Of a DNA stretch of 64,000 nucleotides, positions 35,280-44,692 are shown in pieces. The position numbers and the translations under genes were made by a program. Source of the DNA: Pegea sp. RAD2-039. Its lineage: Eukaryota; Chordata; Thaliacea; Salpida; Salpidae. Numbering within the stretch: the stretch's first letter is position 1; the number at the start of each line of letters is the position of its first letter. Below the pieces are notes generated by a model. That model ran no database searches, was not told the DNA's origin, and was given only the letters and a program-made list of their open reading frames with translations. The stretch is taken from contig JAQGEQ010000359.1 of assembly GCA_034620365.1 (NCBI GenBank), positions 37,097 through 101,096 of the forward strand, written 5' to 3'.

Positions 35280-36242
35280 TTAAATTTTTAAGGTGATAAA
35301 AACTTCTACGATAACGTTATAATTATTCAGCGTTATAGTTTTGCAGGCATAACTAATTTTAAACGAAGAATGCAACTTTATAATTATTTTTGTGGCTTTA
35401 GTCAAAATGTGTTTCATCTTTTGACAATCTAAAACACTATCAAAAATTACATTTATAGTAAATAATTCGTCGTACAAGTTGTCATATCTACTAACAAACA
35501 TTTCAGCTTTCTTGTTTTCTTTATTTTTTATATTACTCAAAAAATATTTCATTTTCTCTGAAAATTCAGATTCAATTTTGCTTAGTTAATTAGCTTAAAA
35601 ATTGAAATTTGTATAAACTTCTTGACACAGGTACGTATTAGTTTGGAGGCGTATAGATTGCTTTCTTATTTTAGAAAACTTCAAATGGTAAGCTAACGAT
35701 ATCAACAAATTAAAACTAAACAAAACAGCTGAAATTGATTTGTTTAAAAAATCATTAGCGAACCTTGGATTTTGTTTGGCTCCTTGTAAGTTTATTTGAA
35801 GGCTATATAAAGCAAATATTTGCCCAAAAACATATAAGTGTCCTGCTATTGAAGATTTAATGAAGAACATCAAACTGCATAAGCATACAAATGCATTTAC
35901 TCTCAATATGTCTCGGTTATACTCTAAGCCATTAGAATTGTAATCAAATAGATCTTCAGTTGACTCAAGTGAGGAATGAAAGACATCCAAAAATGATAAA
36001 TATTTTTGAAACTTGTGATTATTGGTGTTTGTTCATAGTTTAACTTCTTTAGTTCTACCAGATAGCAAAGACAATCTGGTGATCAAATCATTAAGTATTT
36101 TGGTTTGTTTGGAAAGTTTAGTTTCGTACATATTGCCGAATACATCCAAGATCTGTACTATAAAAATTGAAAACGCGGATAATTTGTATTTCATTATGGT
36201 TTTAGTTGGTAAAAGATGATGTGTAAAATTGTATATTTGCAT
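35280..36242 (-). pseudogene. Truncated paralogue of the orphan gene
   Basis: Three successive minus frames match the orphan protein in order: IMKYKLSAFSIFIVQILDVF (36242-36033), LRVNAFVCLCSLMFFIKSSI (35990-35595) and INVIFDSVLDCQKMKHILTK (35552-35280), against IMKYKTSTLLFFLVQILDGF and so on in the intact copy. Stops and frame changes separate them, and the first about 145 residues are missing. The break lies at a 23-bp minisatellite and a fragment of the PROPPIN gene. Confidence 0.85.
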
Positions 36243-36575
36243 AAACTAAAATTGTACATTCGAATAAAATAAGTTTGTACATTTAAATAAAATAAAATTG
36301 TGTATTTGAATAAAAGAAAATTGTACATTTGAATAAAACAAATTTGTACATTTGAATAAAAGAAAATTTGTACATTTGAATAAAACAAATTTGTACATTT
36401 GAATAAAATAAAATTTGTACATTTGAATAAAAGAAAATTTTGTATTCGAATAAAATAAATATGTACATTTGAATAAAATAAATTTGTACATTTGAATAAA
36501 ATAAAATTGTACATTTGAATAAAATAAATTTGTACATTCGAATAAAATAAAATTTGTACATTTGAATAAAATAAG
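36243..36575. repeat. 23-bp minisatellite, about 14 units
   Basis: Imperfect tandem units of about 22-24 bp (TTGTACATTTGAATAAAATA type) between the truncated orphan paralogue and the PROPPIN fragment. The overlapping open frames here are by-products of the repeat. Confidence 0.9.
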
Positions 36576-36645
36576 ATTGAGAGGAATCATACTTGTATTC
36601 ACCATTACAAGATAACCATCTGATTCTGTACTAACTACAATCTAC
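36576..36645 (-). pseudogene. Fragment of the PROPPIN gene
   Basis: About 70 bp nearly identical to 41738-41810 in the PROPPIN gene, same orientation. It codes remains of VVGTESDGYLVMVNTNMDPL (residues about 95-114). It ends where the minisatellite starts. Confidence 0.8.
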
Positions 36646-36697
36646 TGTGGATTAGTTGCTGTTGAATGTATTTAATATCTGCTTCACTTAAAGGTAA

Positions 36698-36753
36698 TTA
36701 CGTCATTGATGACGTCATCAATTTGTTATTTAATCATATTTTTTTATAAAAAA
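36698..36753 (+). promoter_or_regulatory. CRE-type sites and TATA box
   Basis: TTACGTCA (36698-36705) and the perfect palindrome TGATGACGTCATCA (36707-36720) are CRE/ATF-type sites. A TATA box, TATAAAAAA, follows at 36745-36753. About 100 nt downstream begins the Q/P-rich region. Two more TGACGTCA sites lie at 37967-37974 and 38071-38078. The spacing looks like a compact core promoter; function is inferred. Confidence 0.5.
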
Positions 36754-36851
36754 GACCTCTTTGGTTGTTAGTGAGTTTTTTCAATCTTCTTTCAAGTTAT
36801 TCTAATCTTTAAGATTGCAATTCAAAAATTTTTATTGTACTAAATCCAAAC

Positions 36852-37994
36852 ATGACTTCATCTTCAAATCATTCTGATCTTCAAGCTTTCTACCAAATTG
36901 TCGCAGAGTTACATCAGTTCATTCTGATATCTTCCATTTCCTTAGGAAGATTTTAACATGATTTCTACTTCAAGTTATTCTACTCTTCAGAATTCTTCTT
37001 TCACATTTACTGCTTCTGAATCTTTTATTATATTTTCATCAAAATATTTTCTTCTCATTTTCTAGAAAGATTCTGTTTAAAATTTTTACATCTTTTTTAA
37101 GTTTAAGCAACTTCAAAGACGCCTTTATCTTCAGATCGTGTAATCTTTCATATCTTACTGATCTTAAAGTAATTTTAGTCACTAAAACCTGTTTAACATC
37201 TGATTTAAAATAAATGATCTTAAGACTTTATTTAAAAACAAAATTTTTCATCAAATCTTCCTGATATAATCTCTTCTTACTCATCAAAATTCCTGCCACA
37301 TTTATCTCCTGCAAAATCTTTAAACAAAATCCAAACTTCTCTAATCTAATATCTTCTTACAGGATCAACAACAACCAATTAATCAATCCTTCTTCAAACC
37401 AAATCACAACATCCATCATTTCTCTCGACAACTCTTCCAACAATCTCCAATCACTTCAACATCTCAATCAAATCTTCCCGAACTTGTTGCGCTTCAATGC
37501 GTCCAACATCAACCTTACTTCGGTAGATTAGAACCATTTCAATGAAAAGTCCCTGGTCACCAGCTGTTTATAGTGATAAGCCAATGAGACCACAACCTGT
37601 CGGTCCACAAGCTCCATTAGTCTATGGTGGAGTACCAACACCACAAGACAGTTATTATGACGATGAAGATGTTCTTAGTGACGGTCACAAGTACGATATT
37701 CCAATGTTGGAAGGATCAAGTTATCTTCCACAACAAACAGGAGTTGTCTACACTGACAATGATAAGAATCTTGGAGATCATCAACCAACAACATTAGATG
37801 TCGGAACAGTACCAACTGCTCCTGGACATCCACTTGTACCAGGATATCCAAGTCCATTCGGACCAACTGTCAGCGATAGTGGCAAGGCTATGCGACCACA
37901 ACCTATCAACAATTTCTGTTTCTACTTGATCTTGTCAACTCTCGACATATCTAGAAACATGATTGATGACGTCACACTGTTGCAAACCACGTGA
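36852..37994 (+). CDS. Candidate Q/P-rich protein gene, structure uncertain
   Basis: This stretch has more GC and different composition from its surroundings. A short frame starts at 36852 (MTSSSNHSDLQAFYQIVAEL). After an acceptor at 37361-37362 a Gln/Asn/His-rich frame is open to 37545 (DQQQPINQSFFKPN to FGRLEPFQ). It ends in TGA overlapping the ATG (37542) of a second frame open to 37994, which reads SPWSPAVYSDKPMRPQPVGP, SYYDDEDVLSDGHKYDIP and AMRPQPI, a Pro/Tyr-rich low-complexity protein. MRPQPV/MRPQPI recurs about 105 residues apart, hinting at a repeat. The ATGA overlap suggests a frameshifted or unrecognised spliced exon. I do not recognise the family; it may be a fragment of a longer structural or regulatory protein. 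Confidence 0.4.
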
Positions 37995-39735
37995 TTAACG
38001 CATCTTAACTTATCGTCCAATCACTTAACAAGATTTCAGTCATGTGATGAGCCTTGTAAGCTTCTAGCGATGACGTCACTTACAATCGATCCCAACTTGA
38101 TCCAAGATGCTAATCCTTAGATCCAGGATCTCAATCTGTGTCCCTGTTTCAAGCAACTTTCTGCATCTGATAATCTCCTTAATTACATCATGATGTAGAC
38201 TTTTTGAAAGATAACTCGAAATTTTGTTGATACAATAAAACATCTAAGCACAAAACAGTTTTTTTGTAGTTAATTAAGATTTATAATTCCTTAAAACATT
38301 AAAGAGCAAATTGTATCCTAATAACAAACCATTAACTAACATCACAGTCTTCAATTTCAAAGTTTTTGGTCGTGAAGAAACTAACTAAGAATTAATTTGT
38401 TAAATTGAAAATTTAATATTTATAAAAAGATGTTCTAAATACAAAAAATTCTTAGAATTAAAGCTTTTTATAAAAGAGTAAACAAAGTTGATTGATTTTA
38501 CAAAGATATTTGTGGAATAATAAATCTATTGATGGAAAATTGGTTAAAAGAATTATAAAGTTGGTTGAAGAAATAAAGTTATAAGTTTAGAATTTGTGGG
38601 CTGGAATCTGGCTAAAGATTATCTCAAGTTTTTAAAAGTTTCAAAACATTGAATGACTTAAAATAATTACATAATAAAGTTAAAGAGTGAGTTAATGAAT
38701 TTATGCTAAAGATAATATATCTAAATAGGTGTCTAACTTTAATAAATATATCCTTGGAATATATATTTTTATCTTTTTGTAATGTTTGGCTTTTTGAATT
38801 ATTGTAAAATAAACTTAATTGTTAAAATTAATTTGTTCAATAAAAATACAAATCAATTATAAGTTTTGAAATTTAATCAAAAATGTTTATTAACCTTTTA
38901 CATAATAATATTTAATTACAAATCATTTTCAAGTTTATCAATAGCTAAAGTATTTTGTAATATCAATATTCTTCATTATTATATTTCTTTATCAAAAATT
39001 GATATTTTCAGTTCATATATTATTACTTGAAAAAAGCAAATACATCTAAAATTAATTATGTTTTGCAAAAATAATAAAGCTAGAAAGTAACTAGTTTGAT
39101 GATTGCTGAAATTTTTTATATATTATAAATTTTTCTGGCTTGCCAAAGAAAAAACAGTTTTGTAAATTACTTTCACAGATACTTTTATTTCAAATCTTAG
39201 CATAAAATTGTTTAAAAATTTAATATCTGTAATACAAAAATTACTAACTTCAATATAAACTTACTTTCAAATTCAAATCTAACATATTTTTATATATATC
39301 TATGCTTCTGCACTGTTGTTATATTTTTTATATTACTTAAACATAAGAATTTTAAACTATTTCTTTGTTGTCATAATGTTTTGTTTTCGAGATAAGAGAT
39401 GTAAGTTTTTTTTATCGGCAATCATGCGTTAAGTAAAGGAAGTAAAACTCTAGCACCATCAATGTTAAAAGGTTTCCAGAAAGATTTTTTATTTACTCTT
39501 TTAAGGAGATTCTTTTTCAGATGATGAACACTCTTTTGATTGCTGCAAAGAAGTGAGATTTAAGTTCACATTTAATAAATTTAAAAAAAATAATTATTTA
39601 AGAAACCCAACTGTACACAGACACTGACAACTACTGAAGAATTTATGAAAACAGTAAATAGTTCATCGTTTAAGACTAAGAACTCTCTGTGAAGTTTTAT
39701 AATGGTTTACTACTAACTATAAACTTTATCTTATC
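37995..39735. other. Non-coding stretch
   Basis: Two CRE-type sites near its left end and an E-box (CACGTG, 37988-37993 region). After about 38220 it is AT-rich without visible genes. Confidence 0.5.
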
Positions 39736-39737
39736 AA

Positions 39738-40642
39738 GGTGGTCCAAACATTTTCAGTCAATATTCGACGGTAAGCGCTCTGTAAGTGATAAAAATCTTC
39801 TCTGTATTCCACAACGCGAGGTGATTTTGGAGCTTGATGAACCCTTTATCTATTAAAGAGATCACCAAAGCAATCAATCAGCTAAAAATGCAATAGGGCT
39901 TCTGATGTCGATGGAAAACCATCAGAGTTGTGAAAAAAGGTAGTGAGTAACTAAACAAAGCTCTAAGCTGCTTGTATTTTGCTAATATATCGTATTTGCT
40001 CATAGAAAATCTGACAACAATTTCGTAAGCAAACTAAAAAAAGACGTATTTTGATAATTGAAAACGTATTAAATATCTATATATTTTATTGATCACGAAA
40101 TTATTATTTAAAGACCAATTTTTCCTCTACTGGTTTATAATTATAATTTTGCATGCCATAGTTCGTTTATCGTTACTTTTGTTGTTAGGCGCATTTTATA
40201 ATAGAATAAAGCTCTTTTTAAAAGCTGTTATTATTCCACTGTAATACATTCATACATCTCACCAAAGTCTTTGATGCTGTAATTAGAGAAGCCCTGGGAA
40301 GATAATCAAACTTCTTGGATGTCTACCTAAGTTTACTAACATGATTATGCGGCTCAACAATTAGTAAAAAAAGGAAATGTAAAATTTAGAAATGCCTTTT
40401 TCACACTGTTGTGAAAGAAAGAGTTTAAAGAAAGATGTGTGCATACAACTCTCTTCTCAATATTCTTCAGTTTGATGTGAAATCATACATCCTTAAATTT
40501 CAATGAACAAGACACAATCTACTTTTGGTACTACCTTAATGACCTTACATTCAATTTGAGACTTCTAAGATGTAAATCTTACCTCACCATGATTTATAAA
40601 CTTATGTTTGAAGATGATGCTACTCTAATGGCACACTAATTC
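39738..40642 (+). pseudogene. LINE reverse-transcriptase relic
   Basis: Read with frame changes: WSKHFQSIFDGKRSV, IPQREVILELDEPF, EITKAINQLK, then TKVFDAVIREALG, KLLGCLPKFTNMIMRLN, and LTFNLRLLRCKS...LMFEDDATLMAH. These follow in order the LINE RT segments W..HF..LLN, IPQ.PV..ELD.PPT..E...AI.QLKNGKA, LTKAFDTV.REGLW, K.GCPPKF, and FADDCALVAH. The catalytic FADD box reads FEDD. Many stops and large internal gaps: a dead 5'- and 3'-truncated copy of the same broad type as the relics at 15890 and 56962. Confidence 0.75.
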
Positions 40643-40980
40643 GAAGCTTAAAGAACATCTTGCTTCAAGAAGACTGCAAAACTATATACGACTCATATAT
40701 TATTTCACTTTTTCCTGTTGATCTATCTTACATATATTTTTCACTATTTAGTTATCTCTGCACTATCTCTGTACCTCAAAACATTCTTGATAAAAATAAA
40801 CTTAACAATTTTTAAACTTTACATAATTTTTAACCTTATAAATCTGTTGTTATTATCTGATGCTTTAAACATAAAAATCTAATCTAAATAAATTAGATAT
40901 AAAGAATTTGATAGACAGTAATTTTAAGAGGCAGAAACTTTTTTAAATCAAATTTATTACGATTAAACCACACATAAATG

Positions 40981-42084
40981 TTAATATTCGCCAACGACAT
41001 CAACAGAATCAATTTGCGCATTCCGTAAATTAATTTTATAAAATATTTTCTGCTGATTCTTTTTAACCAGCTCCATAACAACGTATTCTGTTTCCTTAAA
41101 AAGATGAACAGCAGTTACATCAGCTTCAGTATAAAACCACTTAGATACAGGAAGTTGACTAATATAATCAGCAAATGGTATGAAAGTTGATAAAAGTCTA
41201 CTCATAGTTTCAACAATCATAGATTTTTCGGCATCCTGTTCGCAAAACTTTGGTAGCTTGAATAAATTAACAAGACCATCAGAATAAACAGCTGCTACTA
41301 TTTCACAATCAGAACTAATAGCAAGTGCAGTAATCGTTCCTCCAACTAAAGAACTCCTAAACTCATGAAAGAGTTTTCCTGTTGAAGCAAAAAATACTCG
41401 AATAACAGTTCCACGTTCAGAAGCAGTAGCAATCATATCACTGTTTGAATCACCACAAATAGCCACCACTTTATGTTTATGGGCTTTAAGTACCATACGA
41501 ATTTTCATATTTTTTAAATCAAATACTTCTACATGCCCACAGTCACAATGATACCCATAAGTCACTAATATTTTCTGTTTTTCTAGAAAGCAAATAGTTC
41601 CACTTTTATCATGCTTTTGACTCAGATATTTCAAGGATTCATTCTTTGATCTCTCATACATTCTAAAATTATCTTCAGTAATCAATGTAATGAGAGTATC
41701 AGTTGCTGTTACTTTAATATATGGAAGATAATCATAAAGATTGAGAGGATCCATATTTGTATTCACCATTACAAGATAACCATCTGATTCTGTACCAACT
41801 ACAATCAACATGGACTTTTTTATGTCCGAATTTTCTCTATGACTCAGCAGCATTTTTGTAGCACACCATTTAGTGAGAGACTTAATCTGTTCTTCATCCT
41901 TCAAATTAGATTTTTCCTTCATATATAGATCAGTAACTGACTGAAGATTGATTATTTGTACTTTGTCGAAATTCATTGGAGATATCATCATATCCACTCT
42001 ATTTAAATCTTTTAATGTTTCCAAGGTAGCAACATACTTCTTGTTTTGTGACAAGAATTGAGAACTTTCTTTAACTAGAGACAT
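40981..42084 (-). CDS. Intronless PROPPIN (WIPI/Atg18-like) beta-propeller protein
   Basis: The 367-codon frame carries the PROPPIN signature HKHKVVAICGDSNSDMIATA, ASERGTVIRVFFASTGKLFH, EFRSS, then ISSDCEIVAAVYSDGLVNLF. PROPPINs are seven-bladed propellers that bind PI3P and PI(3,5)P2 on autophagic and endosomal membranes through two sites flanking an (F/L)RRG motif. Here that motif is FRSS (residues 242-245), so the second arginine and glycine are lost and lipid binding may be weak. WIPI genes normally have introns; this one has none, which suggests a retrocopy kept open. The length is close to WIPI3/WIPI4 (about 340-360). A TTTTTAG acceptor lies 28 nt before the ATG at 42084, as expected for SL trans-splicing. 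A 70-bp piece of the gene is duplicated at 36576. Which WIPI class it derives from is uncertain. Confidence 0.72.
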   Translation of the reverse strand: MSLVKESSQFLSQNKKYVATLETLKDLNRVDMMISPMNFDKVQIINLQSVTDLYMKEKSNLKDEEQIKSLTKWCATKMLLSHRENSDIKKSMLIVVGTESDGYLVMVNTNMDPLNLYDYLPYIKVTATDTLITLITEDNFRMYERSKNESLKYLSQKHDKSGTICFLEKQKILVTYGYHCDCGHVEVFDLKNMKIRMVLKAHKHKVVAICGDSNSDMIATASERGTVIRVFFASTGKLFHEFRSSLVGGTITALAISSDCEIVAAVYSDGLVNLFKLPKFCEQDAEKSMIVETMSRLLSTFIPFADYISQLPVSKWFYTEADVTAVHLFKETEYVVMELVKKNQQKIFYKINLRNAQIDSVDVVGEY

Positions 42085-42804
42085 TATTAACTTGAATCAA
42101 ATTTGTAAACCTAAAAAGTATTTAAAAAGTTATTTGACAAACAATTTTAATTTAATATTTAAATATATATAATATATAAGATTTTATTTGAAGTAAATTC
42201 AAAAAATCTACAAATTTAAGTATTATAAGATTGCAGAGTAAAATATATATTTAAAAATAGTTAATTTAGAAAAATTGAAAATTAATAAAATTCACAATAC
42301 TTAAATTATTCAACAAAAATATCAGCTTAAATTTTGATGATAAATTTATAGGATAAATATCCATAAAAACTACATTTGATTCAATAAAATATTTCTATTT
42401 TAGTTACAAAAATTATAAGTTTATTTTTTACAATTACAAAAATAAAAAAAATGTAGAACAATTTTAACAAAAATATACTTTGTCAAATAAATATATACTA
42501 AAGAATAGTTTGATAAAAAATAAAATCTACACAAACGATAAAAAAGTTTGTATAAAAGTTTAAAATTACTAAACTAAAGAAAATTAAGACGAAAAAAACA
42601 GATTACAAAACTTTTATTAATAATGAAACTAGAAATATATGACAAAATTGTTTTCAATTTAATAATATCACAATAAGTATTAATAAAACAATATTATTGA
42701 TACTTTTATATCTACAATTAAAAACAAATCTTGTACTTTGAAACATAACATTTTTTCAATGCATAGTTTTCCTTAAGAACAACTTTAGTAATAAATAATA
42801 TTAA
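42085..42804. other. Non-coding, AT-rich
   Basis: Single-copy sequence between the PROPPIN gene and the right arm; no features seen apart from the putative acceptor at 42111-42112 (minus strand). Confidence 0.6.
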
Positions 42805-43339
42805 ATGCAAAATTTAGTTTATAAAAAATTAATTTTAACAAATTACTTATTATTATGGTTATCATCTAATGAAAAAAAATTAGATTAAAATAAAAATCCC
42901 AAATATAATTATAGAAACTAAAAGATTAAAAGTAAAAAAAAAATTAATCACTTCAAATTAATAATCTTAATATAATTATGAAATTATCTTTAAATAAAAA
43001 ACTTACAAAAGTTTTCTGTTAACAACACCGGCAAATAACGATGAAAATCTCAAATGTCAGGATACAGAATGAACTAACAACAGGCAATGCGCAGAAACCT
43101 ATGCGGTAAATAATCTACGGTTCATACGTTCTGCGATTACCATAGAAAAATAGCTAGATACGAAACTTTAAGAGATATGCTTTCAATAATCTTTTGGAAT
43201 GTTAAGTAAATGATATTAGTTAACTCATATTTGTCATATATAAATGTTTATATATGTTTATTTATATATAAATGTGTTATATATAAATAAAAAAAAAAAA
43301 TTTTAGTTAACTTTTATTTGTCAGATGGATGCAAATCAC

Positions 43340-43540
43340 AAATTCTATTTTTCGAAGCAGTCTTTGCTGTCATAAGTAATCACTCCAAGAGCTCACAGTG
43401 CGCTATTGTACATCTCAACTTTCATTTTGAAGCAAGACAAAGAGGTAGTAGTGTTGATGATGTTAATCTATCTATTAAAGTTATGGATTCAACAATTTTC
43501 TCTGGAATGCACATGGCGATGGTGTTTAAGCGCAGTTTAC
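43340..43540 (-). pseudogene. LINE ORF2 relic (mirror copy)
   Basis: Reverse complement of 15890-16055. The part corresponding to 16055-16833 is missing: the sequence joins directly to the equivalent of 16834. An AT-rich insertion of about 100 bp lies just beyond, at 43205-43315, bordered by similar AGTTAACT motifs. Confidence 0.6.
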
Positions 43541-44692
43541 ATTTTTGTTTTCGACTTTTACTTTGTCTTACTTGAAAGATGCAATTTGCAGTATACTAGA
43601 GGTGATTGTTTAGAAAGTTTTTCTTTTATTGAATATTATTTGTATTTTTTACATCTTGATTTTAGAATAACGAACACTAAAATCAGAATGAAACTCTGAT
43701 GTACTTAATTACATGTCTTCTGTGCATCTTGGACAGTGAAGAACTTTATCATCTAATTATTGAACTATTCGTTTGATCTTAATAATTTTTTCTATAGACA
43801 GGATTTCAAATAGTTTGTGTTTATATTCAAACAAGCTAATAGATAAAAAAGCTGAAACTATTTACCTTTATTTAGTTTAGAAGCCTTTTGCAGGATTTAA
43901 TTCAGTGTTTCAGGTATTAAAAGTCAAATTTCAACTTTGTCAAATGAGCAAATAATGTTTTGCCTAAATAATTTTCTATAACTACATTGCTGTTGAGCAA
44001 TCTATAAAATATTTTAAAATGTTTTTCTATTTAAGGAAAGATTATGTGAAAAGTCTTCCAAAACAATTCTTGTTGACAAACTGCTACTAATAACTAAAAA
44101 TCTGACTTAAAATCTTTATGTAATAATATTCGTATAGAAAATTGTTAAATCAGTTTTGCTTACTACTAATATCGAATTTTAATTAATTTGAAAAAGTAAT
44201 ACAGATGCATCCATATAAAAAATTATTTATTCAGAACTAGTTCAGTTGCTTCACACCAAATTCACAAATCTTTCAAGATATACAAATTTAACATCGTTTG
44301 AAATAATTAACATTTGGGCAATTTTTTTAACAAGTGATGTATAATGCTGCCAGTTTATTTTTTCACTTAATTTAATATTTTTTGTTAATTACTTTTTTTT
44401 GCTTATGCTTCAATAGATTGAAGCTTATGCTTCGATGAATAAAACAAATAAATTGAAAGAACTTTCGTAAAACCTCTAACTTTTACGGAACAAAAATTAC
44501 CAACAAAACATTTCTCTATTAGTGGATCTTAGTTTTATTTTTTAATGTTCTTCTGAATTTAGTCAAATATTTTTCAATTATAATATACAAGTTACAACAG
44601 TTAGCACTTTTACAAAGTATAAAGTTTTGATATATTTACAATTGTTAGTAAGTAACTAATGTAAGAAATATATTGTGGAAGGTCTCGCTTGT
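43541..44692. other. 3' flank of Ly6-like copy 3
   Basis: Mirror of 14729-15889; no gene seen. The plus-strand open frames at 43318-43699 are not conserved on the left. Confidence 0.6.

Noticed and set aside
36246..36605. Overlapping open frames rich in FILFKCTN
   Set aside because: Products of the 23-bp minisatellite.
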